A stretch of DNA of 64,000 nt from the NCBI RefSeq assembly GCF_900110505.1, contig NZ_FODZ01000003.1, positions 311,975 to 375,974 of the forward strand. Reading direction: 5' to 3'. The number at the start of each line of letters is the position of its first letter. Position 1 is the stretch's first letter. The stretch comes from Luteibacter sp. UNC138MFCol5.1. Lineage in GTDB: Bacteria; Pseudomonadota; Gammaproteobacteria; Xanthomonadales; Rhodanobacteraceae. A program made the position numbers and the translations under genes. The notes under the pieces were generated by a model. That model worked only from the letters and a program-made list of their open reading frames with translations. It did not search any database and was not told the DNA's origin. Positions 28,490-37,890 of this stretch are shown here, one piece after another.

Positions 28490-30079
28490 CTAGCGGTCGT
28501 AGGCGGCGCGGTAGGCCGTCCACACCGGACAGGCTTCGGGGTCCATCGACGCGTGCCCCGCCCTTGCCCTGGCGTCGTAGAGCGCGAACCGTCGACGGCC
28601 GCCGAAGAGATCGATGCGCGATACCGGCGCGACGTCGGCGACCCGTGAGCAGATCGAGCCCAGCCATGCCGGACGCTCGCGCTCGCGGAGCGATGTCTCG
28701 TCGACCACGAGGAGCACGCGTCGCCCCTCGTGCACCGCCAGGCCCCGCTCGTCGTCGCCCCACGCCGCGAGTTGCGGCGCGCGACCGTGCTTCACGTTCA
28801 ACGGGCTGTCCAGCGAGTACACGGTCGCCGACGCGCCCAGCACGAAACGCAGTTCCGCGGCGAGCATGAAGTTGTCCGCGACGACGATCGCACCGGGTCG
28901 CGCCGCGAGACGGGCACGCACCTCCTCCGACGCTTCGCGCCAGCCCGTGAAGTTCGACGGAAACGCCTTGACGTCCGCGAGCACGCCGGCCCCATGCGTC
29001 GAGGCGGCGAGACCCAGCCAGGCGAAACCCGCGGCCAGTCCGATGCCCGCGAGCGCGAAACCCGCCAGCGCCGCGCGACGCCAGCCGCTTCCGGCCTCCT
29101 GCAGCAGCGACGGCAGCACCGCGCACGCCAGGATCCAGCCGGGCAGCGGCCAGTGCACGCGGAAGCGCACGTCGTCGGCGAACAGGCCCAGCACGAAGTA
29201 GCCCAGCACGAAGGTGCCGCCGATGACGCCGATCGCGTCGAACGGCGCCACCGCGCGCCGGCGCCACGCCTGCCACAGCGCCCAGAGCATGACGACCCAG
29301 GCGATCGGCGTGCAGGTCAGCGCCTGCTCGAGCGGCTGCACGAGCGCGTCGGCCTGGAATCGCCAGGGATTGCGCTCGACCACCTGGAACGCGACACCCG
29401 CGCCGCGCGCTTCGATGTTGTAGAGCGCGATCGGAACGAGACCGATCGCGGCGATCGCCAGGGCGAACCAGAGGCCCGGGCGTCGCCAGAGCGCGCGGCC
29501 GCGCGCGGTGATCAGGAGGAACACGAGCCCGGCAAGCATCGGCATGGCCGCCCGGTAGTGCGTCGTCCAGGCGATGGCGAGGCCGGCGCCCAGGAGGCAC
29601 CAGTCGACCAGGCGGTCGCGGTCGAGCGCCGCCACCAGCCCCTGCGTCGCGAGGAGAATGGCGAAGGTGAGCGGCACGTCGGGCAAGGCGAGCACGCCGA
29701 GGCTTCCCGCCAGCGGAAGCAGCGTCACGCCGATCGCCGCCTGCCACCGGGCGGTTTCGCCACCGACACGCGCCGCGATGGCGCCGGCCTGCCAGGGCAG
29801 CAGCGCGCCGATGAGCAGGAACGGCAAACGCATGGCCAGCAGGCCGTGACCGAAGCAGGCTTCCGAGAGCGCGATCAGCCACGCGGTCGCCGGGGGAAGA
29901 TCGCTATAGCCCCACGCCGGCCGAAGGCTCTCCTGCCAGTAGAACGCCTCGTCACCGAAAGGCGACAACGTGCACGCTATCACCAGCTTCACAACGCACG
30001 TCAGCGCGAACAGGACGAGGAAAGCGCCTCGCCACGAACGCGCGCGCGCGGCTACACTCGAACGCTCAACCATCGACAT
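28490..30079 (-). CDS. ArnT-like glycosyltransferase (GT39/GT83 type)
   Basis: This is a polytopic inner-membrane glycosyltransferase that probably moves a sugar from a polyprenyl-phosphate donor to a lipid or surface glycan. The acceptor is unknown. The N-terminus has the GDEAFYWQ motif with the catalytic acid pair in the first periplasmic loop, then DLPPATAWLIAL. About ten hydrophobic helices cover residues 18-370, with a soluble C-terminal domain. Starts at 30103, 30079 and 30073 are all possible; I use 30079. It is divergent from moxR, only 29 bp away. Confidence 0.85.
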   Translation of the reverse strand: MSMVERSSVAARARSWRGAFLVLFALTCVVKLVIACTLSPFGDEAFYWQESLRPAWGYSDLPPATAWLIALSEACFGHGLLAMRLPFLLIGALLPWQAGAIAARVGGETARWQAAIGVTLLPLAGSLGVLALPDVPLTFAILLATQGLVAALDRDRLVDWCLLGAGLAIAWTTHYRAAMPMLAGLVFLLITARGRALWRRPGLWFALAIAAIGLVPIALYNIEARGAGVAFQVVERNPWRFQADALVQPLEQALTCTPIAWVVMLWALWQAWRRRAVAPFDAIGVIGGTFVLGYFVLGLFADDVRFRVHWPLPGWILACAVLPSLLQEAGSGWRRAALAGFALAGIGLAAGFAWLGLAASTHGAGVLADVKAFPSNFTGWREASEEVRARLAARPGAIVVADNFMLAAELRFVLGASATVYSLDSPLNVKHGRAPQLAAWGDDERGLAVHEGRRVLLVVDETSLRERERPAWLGSICSRVADVAPVSRIDLFGGRRRFALYDARARAGHASMDPEACPVWTAYRAAYDR

Positions 30080-30108
30080 GGCCACGCCGGGGGGCAAACG
30101 CATCGCTC

Positions 30109-31050
30109 ATGTCCGCGCCGAATCCGCTCCACGATGAAATGCTGAAGCACCGCCTCGACGCCGCGCTCGCGCAGGTCAACGGCGTGCTGCTGGGCAAGCC
30201 GCGCCAGGTGAAGCTCGCCTTCACCTGCCTGATCGCGGGCGGCCACCTGCTGCTCGAAGACGTGCCCGGCGTGGGCAAGACCACGCTCGCGCACGCGCTC
30301 GCCGCGACGTTCGATCTCGATTTCCAGCGCATCCAGTTCACCAGCGACCTCCTGCCTTCCGACATTATCGGAGTCAGCGTCTACGAGCGCGAGACCGGCG
30401 AGTTCCGCTTCCATCCCGGCCCGATCTTCACCAGCCTCCTGCTCGCCGACGAGATCAACCGTGCGACGCCGAAATCGCAGAGCGCGCTGCTCGAGGCCAT
30501 GGCCGAAGGCCAGACGACCGTCGACGGCACGACGCACGAACTGCCGAAGCCTTTCTTCGTCGTCGCGACGCAGAATCCGCTGGATCTCGCCGGCACGTTC
30601 CCCCTGCCGGATTCGCAGCTCGACCGATTCATGCTGCGCCTGAGCCTCGACTACCCGGACCCGGCCGCGGAACGTGCGCTGCTCACGGGCGAGGACCGTC
30701 GGGACATGATGGCCGGTCTCTCGCCTCGCCTCGACATGGCGGCGATCGGACAACTGCATGCCGCGGCCCAGTCCGTGACGACCAGCGGCACCCTGCTCGA
30801 CTACCTCCAGGCGCTGCTCGCCGCGAGCCGCAAGCACAACGAGGTGCGGGTCGGCCTGTCGCCGCGCGCGGGACTCGCGCTGCTCGCGGCGGCGCGTGCC
30901 TGGGCGCTGGTCAGCGGCCGCGATTACGTGATTCCGGAAGACTTGCAGACCGTGTTCGTCCCCGCCGCGGCGCATCGACTCGTGCCCGCGCGTGGAAGCC
31001 ACCGAGAAGCGATCGCGCGCGCGATCCTGGCCGAAACGCCGGTACCCTGA
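30109..31050 (+). CDS. MoxR family AAA+ ATPase
   Basis: This is a chaperone-like AAA+ ATPase of the MoxR group, which often activates or assembles partner proteins encoded next to it. The 313-residue protein has Walker A DVPGVGKTT (51-59), Walker B LLLADEINR near 106-114, and the sensor region FFVVATQNP. The C-terminal lid contains VRVGLSPRAGLAL. Its stop overlaps the start of the DUF58 gene by 1 bp. The trio moxR / DUF58 / transglutaminase is a recurrent cluster whose precise role is not settled. Confidence 0.93.
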   Translation: MSAPNPLHDEMLKHRLDAALAQVNGVLLGKPRQVKLAFTCLIAGGHLLLEDVPGVGKTTLAHALAATFDLDFQRIQFTSDLLPSDIIGVSVYERETGEFRFHPGPIFTSLLLADEINRATPKSQSALLEAMAEGQTTVDGTTHELPKPFFVVATQNPLDLAGTFPLPDSQLDRFMLRLSLDYPDPAAERALLTGEDRRDMMAGLSPRLDMAAIGQLHAAAQSVTTSGTLLDYLQALLAASRKHNEVRVGLSPRAGLALLAAARAWALVSGRDYVIPEDLQTVFVPAAAHRLVPARGSHREAIARAILAETPVP

Positions 31051-32006
31051 TGCTCGCCAGCGCGCAGCGCGTCGTCGCCTGGGCGGAGCGGCGCCTGCCC
31101 TCGCTCACCCGTCTGCGCCAGCGGGAGCCGCTACCGATTCTCCTGCACCGGCGCCGCATCTACATCGTCCCCACGGCGTTCGGGGTCGGCTTCGCGATCC
31201 TGCTTGCCGTCATGCTGGTCGGCTCGCTGAATTATTCGAACAACGCGGCGCTCGTGCTCACCTGCCTGCTGGGTGCCTCGACCGCCGGCAGCATGCTCGT
31301 CGCGTTCCGCGTGCTCAATGGCCTGACGATCGGCGGCCTCCGCGCAGGCACGGCGCGTGCCGGCGAAACGATCCGCGTGTCCCTCGACATCGGCGCGAGC
31401 CAGCGCGACCGGATGGCCGTACGACTCGACGTGGCGCAACGCGAGTTCGTCTTCGCCGTGCCGGGCGGACGCTCGACCACGATCGAATTCGACCTGCCCA
31501 CGGAGTTCCGCGGCTGGCTCGACCTGCCCCGTATGCGCGTCCACAGCCGCTGGCCGTTCGGCATGTTCCGCGCGTGGAGCTGGCTGAACCCCGACCGCGC
31601 CGTGCTCGTCTACCCCCGCCCGGAAGCGCTCGGCCCCAAGCCGTACGAGCCTGAGGGCGACGCGGACCGTGGCCGTCCCCGTCCCGGCGACGAACTCGCC
31701 GCGCTGCGCGAATACCGGCCGGGCGATCCGCGACGGCAGATCGCCTGGAAGCTCAGCGCCCGCCATCATGGCCTGCTGGTGAAGGACCTCGAGCAACCCG
31801 CGCCGCAGGAAGACTGGCGGCTCGACTGGGACGGCATGCATGGACTCGACGACGAATCGCGCATCGCGCGGCTCGCGCGCTGGGTCGACGAGGCGCGGGA
31901 ATCCGGTCGTCGCTGGAGCCTGCGACTCCCCGACGGCTATTTCGACATCGCGCAGGGCGACGAGCATTACCACCGCTGCATGACCGCACTGGCGCTCCGG
32001 CCATGA
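31050..32006 (+). CDS. DUF58 domain protein
   Basis: This 318-residue protein has two membrane helices near residues 28-70 and then a soluble part with the DUF58 signature DELAALREYRPGDPRRQIAWKLSARH. Such proteins pair with MoxR ATPases and carry a vWA-like fold. Their molecular role is poorly defined. It overlaps moxR by 1 bp and the transglutaminase gene by 4 bp, so the three are translationally coupled. Confidence 0.9.
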   Translation: MLASAQRVVAWAERRLPSLTRLRQREPLPILLHRRRIYIVPTAFGVGFAILLAVMLVGSLNYSNNAALVLTCLLGASTAGSMLVAFRVLNGLTIGGLRAGTARAGETIRVSLDIGASQRDRMAVRLDVAQREFVFAVPGGRSTTIEFDLPTEFRGWLDLPRMRVHSRWPFGMFRAWSWLNPDRAVLVYPRPEALGPKPYEPEGDADRGRPRPGDELAALREYRPGDPRRQIAWKLSARHHGLLVKDLEQPAPQEDWRLDWDGMHGLDDESRIARLARWVDEARESGRRWSLRLPDGYFDIAQGDEHYHRCMTALALRP

Positions 32007-33991
32007 CGGGCTTCCGCCGCTCCGTCGCGACCGTCGCCGATCCCCTCCTCGCGCGGCGCTCATTCGACCTTCTGGCCGTGACGATGGCCTTCGTCGTGCT
32101 GGTGCACGCGACGCACCTGCCGTGGTGGCTGACGCTCTCCCTCGCGGTGCTGCTCGGCGCCCGCTGGTGGCAACGCCGCCGCGGCGGACGCAATGCGCCC
32201 ACCTGGCTGAAGCTGCCGTTGATCGGCCTGCTGCTCGGCGCCGTGATCGCGCAGAACGGCACGTTGTTCGGGCGCGAACCCGGCAGCGCGTTCGCCGTGG
32301 GCCTGCTCGTGCTGAAGCTTCTGGAAAGCGAGCACCGGCGCGACGCGCGCGTGGGCGTGGCGTTCGCCTGCTTCGCCCTCATGAGCGCCCTGCTCTTCGA
32401 TCAGGGCCTGGTCGCGACGGTCGTGGTCAGCCTCGGCATCGTGCCGGCGCTGGCGACCCTGCGCTCGCTCGAGGAGATCGATCCGCAATCGACGCCCTGG
32501 TCGCGCGAATTCACGCCGGTGCTGATCGCGCTGCTGGCGGCCGTCCCGCTTTCGTTGTTCGCGTTCCTGTTCGTGCCGCGCCTCAGTTCCCCGCTGTGGG
32601 GCACGCCGCAGGACAACCAGGCGAAGGTCGGGCTGTCGAACCAGCTGTCGCCCGGCGAGATGCTCGACATCATGACCGACGACACGCCCGCGATGCGGGT
32701 GACGGTCGACGGCGGAACGCTGCCGCCGGGCGCGCGCTACTTCCGCGCCTTCACGATGCAGGTCTTCGACGGCACCGCGTGGCGTCCCTCGTTCCGCGGC
32801 ACGCGGCGACCGCCGGCGCTCGTCGAGACCGCACGGACGATCCGCTACCAGGCGTCGCTGGAGCCGACCCACGACCGAGTCGTGCCGATGCTCGACCTCC
32901 CGCTCTCGGCGCCGCCCGGCGTTCGCATCCGGCCCGATCAGACCGCCGTCGCCGATCGCCCGATCGATGAAACGCTGGCCTTCAGCGCGACGGCCGCCAC
33001 GGCGTATCGACTGGAGGCGTCGCTCGACGAGGGCGTTCGCGCCGAGAACCTCAGGCTGCCCCCGAAGACGGGACCCCGCGCGCGCGCGCTGGCCGCGTCC
33101 TGGGCGCAGCGCTACGGCAGCGATCACGCGGCGATCGCCGCCGCGGCACTGGCGCTTTTCCACGACGACTTCTCGTACTCGCTCGCCGCCCCACCCCTCG
33201 GACGCGACCGCATCGACGATTTCCTGTTCGGCACGCGCGAAGGCTACTGCGAGCACTTCGCCTCGTCCTTCACGTTCCTGATGCGCGCGGCCGGACTGCC
33301 GGCACGCGTGGTCACCGGATATCAGGGCGGCTACTGGAACGCGTCCGGCAGGTACCTTCTCGTTCGACACTCGGATGCCCATGCGTGGTCGGAGGTGTGG
33401 CTCGATGGCCGGGGATGGGTCCGCTTCGATCCGACGGGCGCGGTGCGACCCGAACGCGTGCAACTGGGCGCGGCCGCCGCCGCGGCGGGTCACGGCGCGG
33501 GCGACGGCCTGTTCGACATGGCCTGGCTGCGCGACCTGCGCAATCGCTGGGACATCGTCAACCAATGGTGGAACCAGGGCGTTATCGGTTTCGATGCGTT
33601 GCGCCAGCAGGGATTGCTGCAACCGTTCGGCGTGCCCCGCGCCGAGGTATCCGACCTCGCCCTCGTGTTCGCGATCGGGTGCGCGCTGCTGGCCGCCGCC
33701 GCGCTGGGCTGGGCGCTGTTCCAGCGGCGTGAAGGCGATGCCCTGGATGCGTGGATGAGACGTCTACAGCGGAAACTTGCTCGGGCCGGCGTCTTGCGCC
33801 GGGCGGGTGAAGGACCGAAGCACTATCTGGCACGCGCGGCGCGCGCGTTGCCCGGACATAGAAATGCACTGGAAAGGTTGAGCGGGCTTTACTTGCGGTC
33901 GCGTTACGGGCATGACGAACCGCCGCCTGAATCGGTCGCCGAATTCGGGCGTGCGGTGAAGGAATTAAAGCCGCGCCGCGTGGTCAAATAA
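32003..33991 (+). CDS. TgpA-like transmembrane transglutaminase (DUF3488)
   Basis: This inner-membrane protein has a periplasmic transglutaminase-like domain; Pseudomonas TgpA is an essential relative of unknown substrate. The 662-residue product has several N-terminal helices (about residues 20-190), the soluble domain and one more helix near residues 550-570. The catalytic triad is intact: Cys416 (REGYCEHFASSF), His460 (DAHAWSEVW) and Asp476 (RFDPTGA). It closes the moxR / DUF58 operon. Confidence 0.92.
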   Translation: MTGFRRSVATVADPLLARRSFDLLAVTMAFVVLVHATHLPWWLTLSLAVLLGARWWQRRRGGRNAPTWLKLPLIGLLLGAVIAQNGTLFGREPGSAFAVGLLVLKLLESEHRRDARVGVAFACFALMSALLFDQGLVATVVVSLGIVPALATLRSLEEIDPQSTPWSREFTPVLIALLAAVPLSLFAFLFVPRLSSPLWGTPQDNQAKVGLSNQLSPGEMLDIMTDDTPAMRVTVDGGTLPPGARYFRAFTMQVFDGTAWRPSFRGTRRPPALVETARTIRYQASLEPTHDRVVPMLDLPLSAPPGVRIRPDQTAVADRPIDETLAFSATAATAYRLEASLDEGVRAENLRLPPKTGPRARALAASWAQRYGSDHAAIAAAALALFHDDFSYSLAAPPLGRDRIDDFLFGTREGYCEHFASSFTFLMRAAGLPARVVTGYQGGYWNASGRYLLVRHSDAHAWSEVWLDGRGWVRFDPTGAVRPERVQLGAAAAAAGHGAGDGLFDMAWLRDLRNRWDIVNQWWNQGVIGFDALRQQGLLQPFGVPRAEVSDLALVFAIGCALLAAAALGWALFQRREGDALDAWMRRLQRKLARAGVLRRAGEGPKHYLARAARALPGHRNALERLSGLYLRSRYGHDEPPPESVAEFGRAVKELKPRRVVK

Positions 33992-34034
33992 GAGCATGGT
34001 GTCGGCCGTGCCCGGCACCTGAAGGAGACGTGAC

Positions 34035-34637
34035 ATGTCGATGTATAAACCGCTGGTCCTCGCCGCCGCGACACTCGCGCTCGGCGCATGCGCCACGGTG
34101 CCCCAACCGTTGCAGGGCCAGTTCAACGACGTTTCCACCGCCGGGGCCCAGCAGGGCGGCGCGCCGGGGGCGAAGGTGCGCTGGGGTGGCGAGATCATCA
34201 AGACCGAGCCGGGTCCGCAGCAGACCTGCTTCTTCGTCCTGTCCGAGCCGCTGGACAGCGAGGCGCGCCCGACCGCCAGCAAGAACGAAACGCAGGGGCG
34301 CTTCGTCGCCTGCCGCGACGGCTTCTACGATCCAGAAGTGTTCACGCGCGGTCGCGAGATCACGGTGACCGGCACGCTGCATGGCGCCGTCACCCAGAAG
34401 GTCGGCGACTTCGATTACGCCTATCCGCGCGTCGAGGCCGATGTCGTCTACCTGTGGCCCAAGCGCGTCCCGGTGACGCGTTACCCGCCAGGTTTCTACG
34501 ACCCGTTCTGGGGTCCGGGCTGGGGTCCGGGTTGGGGCCCGTACGGCTATGGTCCGTGGGGCGACCCGTTCTGGTACCGCCCGCGCACGATCATCGTGCC
34601 GCGTCCCGTGCCGCACCCGCCACCGCGGGCTCGCTAA
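34035..34637 (+). CDS. Slp family outer-membrane lipoprotein with Trp/Gly/Pro-rich tail
   Basis: This 200-residue lipoprotein has a signal peptide and lipobox LALGAC with the lipidated Cys19. The middle part matches the Slp family, known for starvation or carbon-limitation-inducible lipoproteins in E. coli (EVFTRGREITVTG and the FDYAYPRVEAD segment). Residues 155-200 are unusual: tandem GPGWGPGW, YGYGPWG and a basic proline-rich end (RPVPHPPPRAR). It lies 43 bp after the transglutaminase gene, with its own GGAG ribosome-binding site, and ends at a strong terminator. Confidence 0.85.
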   Translation: MSMYKPLVLAAATLALGACATVPQPLQGQFNDVSTAGAQQGGAPGAKVRWGGEIIKTEPGPQQTCFFVLSEPLDSEARPTASKNETQGRFVACRDGFYDPEVFTRGREITVTGTLHGAVTQKVGDFDYAYPRVEADVVYLWPKRVPVTRYPPGFYDPFWGPGWGPGWGPYGYGPWGDPFWYRPRTIIVPRPVPHPPPRAR

Positions 34638-34645
34638 GGGAAAAG

Positions 34646-34673
34646 AAAAAGCCGGCGAAAGCCGGCTTTTTTT
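34646..34673 (+). terminator. Rho-independent terminator after the Slp lipoprotein gene
   Basis: The stem AGCCGGC (34650-34656) and GCCGGCT (34661-34667) enclose a GAAA loop, with AAAAA before and TTTTTTT after. It is located 9 bp past the stop codon. Confidence 0.9.
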
Positions 34674-34703
34674 CGTTGGAGCGGACCTGGCCGCGATGGA
34701 ACG
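34673..34703. repeat. Partial REP-like repeat (GGAGCGGACCTGGCCGCGA type)
   Basis: TCGTTGGAGCGGACCTGGCC here matches a repeat seen again at 38078-38100 (TCGTGGGAGCGGACCCGGCC) and, as a variant, at 40748-40768. It sits between the Slp terminator and the HIT gene. Confidence 0.6.
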
Positions 34704-34715
34704 CTCGGTCGGATT

Positions 34716-35060
34716 TCAGCCCGGCGGCCAGGTCATTTGTCGTCCCGCCAAAAGATGCACATGAATGTGGAACACGGTCTGGCCGCCATGGCCGTTGGTG
34801 TTGATCACCGTGCGGTAGCCGTCGTTCGCGAATCCCTGGGCGCGCGCATACGCCGCCGCGGCGAGGAGCAGCTTGCCCAGCAGGGTCGCGTCGTCGGGCC
34901 GGGCGTCATCCAGCGTCGCGATCGCGCGCTTGGGAATGAACAGCACGTGCACCGGTGCCTGCGGATTGAGGTCGCGGAAGGCGAGCACGTCGTCGTCCTC
35001 GTAGACGATGTCGGCCGGGATCTCGCGGCGCACGATCTTCGCGAAGATGGTGTCGGTCAT
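34716..35060 (-). CDS. HIT family nucleotide hydrolase (HinT-like)
   Basis: HinT-type proteins hydrolyse purine nucleoside phosphoramidates. I start at ATG 35060 (MTDTIFAKIVRREIPADIVYEDDD), giving 114 residues, the usual length. An upstream extension to 35204 has no resemblance to the family. The histidine triad His98, His100 and His102 is in FHIHVHLLAGR, and the end TWPPG is typical. recR lies 19 bp upstream on the same strand. Confidence 0.95.
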   Translation of the reverse strand: MTDTIFAKIVRREIPADIVYEDDDVLAFRDLNPQAPVHVLFIPKRAIATLDDARPDDATLLGKLLLAAAAYARAQGFANDGYRTVINTNGHGGQTVFHIHVHLLAGRQMTWPPG

Positions 35061-35079
35061 CGAAGGTTTCCTTGCATGG

Positions 35080-35682
35080 TTAGCCGAGCGATTGCCGGCT
35101 GCCGAACGCGTGGGCGAGCGTGCCCCGGTCGACGAACTCCAGCTCGCCGCCCAGCGGCACGCCGTGCGCGAGGCGCGTGGCGCGAATTCCCGCCGCCCTG
35201 GCAAGCTGGCCGATGTAATGCGCGGTGGCCTCGCCTTCGACGGTGGGGTTGGTCGCGATGATCATTTCCTCGACCTCGCCCTCCCCCAGCCGCTCGGCCA
35301 GGAGCGGAAGGCCGAGCTCGTCGGGACCCAGGCCGTCGAGCGGCGACAGGCGGCCGAGCAGCACGAAATAATGGCCGCGATAACCGGTGGCCTGCTCGAT
35401 CGCCGCCAGGTCGGAGGGCGACTCGACGACGCAGAGCACCTGCTTGTCGCGGCTGGCGGCCGCGCACAGCGTGCACACGGGCGTCTCGCTGAAATTCCGG
35501 CAGCGGGTGCAGTTGCCGACGTCGCGCATGGCGGATTCCAGTGCCGACGCCAGGCGCAGGCCACCCTGCCGCTCGCGTTCGAGCAGATGGAAGGCCATGC
35601 GCTGCGCGCTCTTCGCGCCGACGCCGGGGAGGCAGCGCAGCGCGTCGATCAATTCACCGAGGAGGCGGGAGCCGTTGCTCAT
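35080..35682 (-). CDS. recR: Recombination protein RecR
   Basis: RecR acts with RecO and RecF to load RecA at DNA gaps. The 200-residue protein has the helix-hairpin-helix region [18 protein letters not shown] and a zinc finger with Cys58, Cys61, Cys70 and Cys73. The Toprim domain contains [12 protein letters not shown]. It lies in the standard dnaX-ebfC-recR cluster, 19 bp after ebfC. Confidence 0.98.
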   Translation of the reverse strand: MSNGSRLLGELIDALRCLPGVGAKSAQRMAFHLLERERQGGLRLASALESAMRDVGNCTRCRNFSETPVCTLCAAASRDKQVLCVVESPSDLAAIEQATGYRGHYFVLLGRLSPLDGLGPDELGLPLLAERLGEGEVEEMIIATNPTVEGEATAHYIGQLARAAGIRATRLAHGVPLGGELEFVDRGTLAHAFGSRQSLG

Positions 35683-35701
35683 CGTGGGTGGCGGTCAGCC
35701 G

Positions 35702-36025
35702 TCAGAACGGCATCTTGAAACCGGGGGGCAGATTCAGCCCCGCGGTGACGCCGCCGAGGCGGGTGCGGCTCATTTCGGCGATCTTGTTCACCGCGTCGTT
35801 CACGGCCGCGGCGACGAGGTCTTCCGCCATCTCCGGATCGTCGGCGAACGCCTGGCGATCGATGTGCACCGCGCGCACCTCGTGGCCGCCCGTCATCGTC
35901 ACGGTGACGAGGCCACCGCCGGCGCTGCCGGTGATTTCCGTCTTGGCGAGTTCGTCCTGCGCACGCTTCATTTCGTCCTGCATGCGCTGGGCCTGCTGCA
36001 TCAGCTGACCGATTTGACCTTTCAC
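35702..36025 (-). CDS. ebfC: YbaB/EbfC family nucleoid-associated protein
   Basis: This small DNA-binding nucleoid protein is usually encoded between dnaX and recR. The 107-residue product has the helical start IGQLMQQAQRMQDEMKRAQDEL and the conserved VTVTMTGGHEVRAVHID and DLVAAAVNDA segments. It overlaps the dnaX stop by 4 bp, so translation is probably coupled. Confidence 0.95.
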   Translation of the reverse strand: MKGQIGQLMQQAQRMQDEMKRAQDELAKTEITGSAGGGLVTVTMTGGHEVRAVHIDRQAFADDPEMAEDLVAAAVNDAVNKIAEMSRTRLGGVTAGLNLPPGFKMPF

Positions 36026-37692
36026 GTTCCTGGCTCCACGGGTTTGATCGATTGCGGGATGACGCGCGCGTCGAATTCACGCTTGAGCGTCTGTACGAGC
36101 GGATCGGCTTCCATCGAAGCCTCCGCGTTGGCCTGCAGGTCGCTCTGCGCCTGCGCGCGACGCTCGGCGGGGGTACCGAGGTTGCCCCGGTCCGCCACGA
36201 AGCGGAAGCGCACGCGGCGGCCGAGCGCCTGCGAGACCTTTTCTTCCATCTGGCTGGTGAGCGGTTCCACGGCCAGGTGCATGTGCGAAGGCGTCAGCGC
36301 CAGCACCATGCCTTCACCGTCCATCTCGCGCAGCGAGCAGTTCTGCGCCAGCTGGCCGATCGGGCCGCGCAGGTTGGCGCGCTCCACGATCTCGTGCCAG
36401 TCCGGCAGGCCGTTCGCGCCGACGGAGAGCGGGCGCTGCGCCGCCGGCGCCGGGACCGGAGCCGGCGGCGGAGCGGGCGCGGGCGCCGGAGCGGTGGCCT
36501 GCGCCCGCGGTGCCGGCGCGGGTGCCGCGGCGGCGGGAGCGGCCACCGGCCGGGCCGGCGCGGGCTGCGACGGAGCGGCGGCGGACCGTGGCGCGGAAGC
36601 GCCCTGCCCGGCCTCTGCCGGTCGGAACGCGTGCATGCGCAGCAGCACCATCTCGAAGCCGATGCGTGCGTCGGGCGCCATCGGCAACTCGCGACGGCCG
36701 TTGGTGGCGATCTGGTAATACAGCTGCACGTCTTCCGGCGCGAAGCGCTCGGCCAGCGCCGCGAGGCCAGCGTCGCTCTCCTCGCCACGATAGCCCGGCA
36801 CGAGCTGGATCAGCTGGACGCGATGCAGCACGGTCGCCAGGTCGTCGAGCACGCCGCCGAAATCGGGCGAGAACGAAGCGATGCGATCCGCTTCGGCCAT
36901 CAACGCCGCGCCGTCGCCCGAGGCGAGCGCGTCGAGCACGCCGAGCACCTGGCCGCGCTCGACGCTGCCGAGCATGGCGCGGACGTCCGCGGCGCGCAGC
37001 GAGCCACCGCCGTAGGCGATGGCCTGGTCGAGCAGCGAGAGGCCGTCGCGCAACGAACCGTCGGCACCGTGCGCGAGTTCGCCGATGGCCTCTTCTTCGT
37101 ACTCGATGGCTTCGGCGCCGAGGATGTGGCGCATCTGGCCGGAGATCTGTTCGGGCAGAAGTCGCTTCAGGTTGAACTTCAGGCAGCGCGACAGCACCGT
37201 CACCGGCAGCTTCTGCGGGTCGGTGGTGGCGAGCAGGAACTTCACGTGCGGCGGCGGCTCTTCGAGCGTCTTCAGCAGCGCGTTGAACGCCGGCTTCGAC
37301 AGCATGTGCACCTCGTCGACGAGGTACACCTTGAAGCGCCCCCGCGACGGCGCGTACTGCGCGTTCTCGATGACTTCGCGCACGTCGTCGACGCCGGTGT
37401 TGCTCGCCGCGTCGATCTCGAGCAGATCGACGAAGCGACCGGCGTCCACGGCGGTGCAGACGGCGCACTCGCCGCAGGGATCGGCCGATTCACCGCGCTC
37501 GCAGTTGAGCGACTTGGCGAAGATGCGCGCGATCGTCGTCTTGCCGACGCCGCGCGTGCCGGTGAAAAGATAGGCATGGTGCATGCGCCCGGAGTCGAGC
37601 GCGTTGGTGAGCGCGCGGACCACGTGCTCCTGCCCCACGAGTTCGGCGAACTTGCGCGGGCGCCACTTGCGTGCGAGGACCTGATAGGACAT
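36022..37692 (-). CDS. dnaX: DNA polymerase III subunits gamma/tau
   Basis: This is the clamp-loader ATPase; tau also binds the polymerase core and DnaB. I start at ATG 37692 (MSYQVLARKWRPRKFAELVGQ), giving 556 residues. Walker A is GTRGVGKT (45-52), zinc ligands are Cys64, Cys73, Cys76 and Cys79, and the HMLSKPAFNALLKTLEEPP region follows. An Ala/Pro-rich linker (about residues 355-425) precedes the C-terminal tau domain. I see no A-rich slippery site of the E. coli kind, so a separate gamma form is not evident. Confidence 0.97.
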   Translation of the reverse strand: MSYQVLARKWRPRKFAELVGQEHVVRALTNALDSGRMHHAYLFTGTRGVGKTTIARIFAKSLNCERGESADPCGECAVCTAVDAGRFVDLLEIDAASNTGVDDVREVIENAQYAPSRGRFKVYLVDEVHMLSKPAFNALLKTLEEPPPHVKFLLATTDPQKLPVTVLSRCLKFNLKRLLPEQISGQMRHILGAEAIEYEEEAIGELAHGADGSLRDGLSLLDQAIAYGGGSLRAADVRAMLGSVERGQVLGVLDALASGDGAALMAEADRIASFSPDFGGVLDDLATVLHRVQLIQLVPGYRGEESDAGLAALAERFAPEDVQLYYQIATNGRRELPMAPDARIGFEMVLLRMHAFRPAEAGQGASAPRSAAAPSQPAPARPVAAPAAAAPAPAPRAQATAPAPAPAPPPAPVPAPAAQRPLSVGANGLPDWHEIVERANLRGPIGQLAQNCSLREMDGEGMVLALTPSHMHLAVEPLTSQMEEKVSQALGRRVRFRFVADRGNLGTPAERRAQAQSDLQANAEASMEADPLVQTLKREFDARVIPQSIKPVEPGT

Positions 37693-37766
37693 GCCGTATA
37701 CCTTGAGGCGACAGGGGATTGTGCCAAGGTCCGGAGGGGTACGAAAGCGTGCCCCGAAAAGGCGAT

Positions 37767-37871
37767 GACCCTGCCAGCCACACCCCGGCACCCGAATCGT
37801 CCGCTACCGTTGCTTCCTTCCGGACCTGGCGGGGTTTACGGACTATCGTCGCGGGGGGACCGACAGGGCCA
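37767..37871 (-). ncRNA. ffs: 4.5S signal recognition particle RNA
   Basis: The minus strand carries the universal SRP RNA tip CCAGGTCCGGAAGGAAGCAA, with complementary flanks. The ends GGCCCTGTC and GGCTGGCAGGGTC pair to form the long hairpin. The RNA binds Ffh and targets membrane proteins. Ends are estimated from pairing. Its place beside dnaX and tRNA-Ser is typical for xanthomonads. Confidence 0.92.
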
Positions 37872-37890
37872 CCATAAAAGATAGTGAAAC

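Noticed and set aside
36022-37692. A programmed frameshift in dnaX producing gamma
   Set aside because: No run resembling A AAA AAG with a downstream hairpin is visible; the linker is Ala/Pro-rich and GC-rich.
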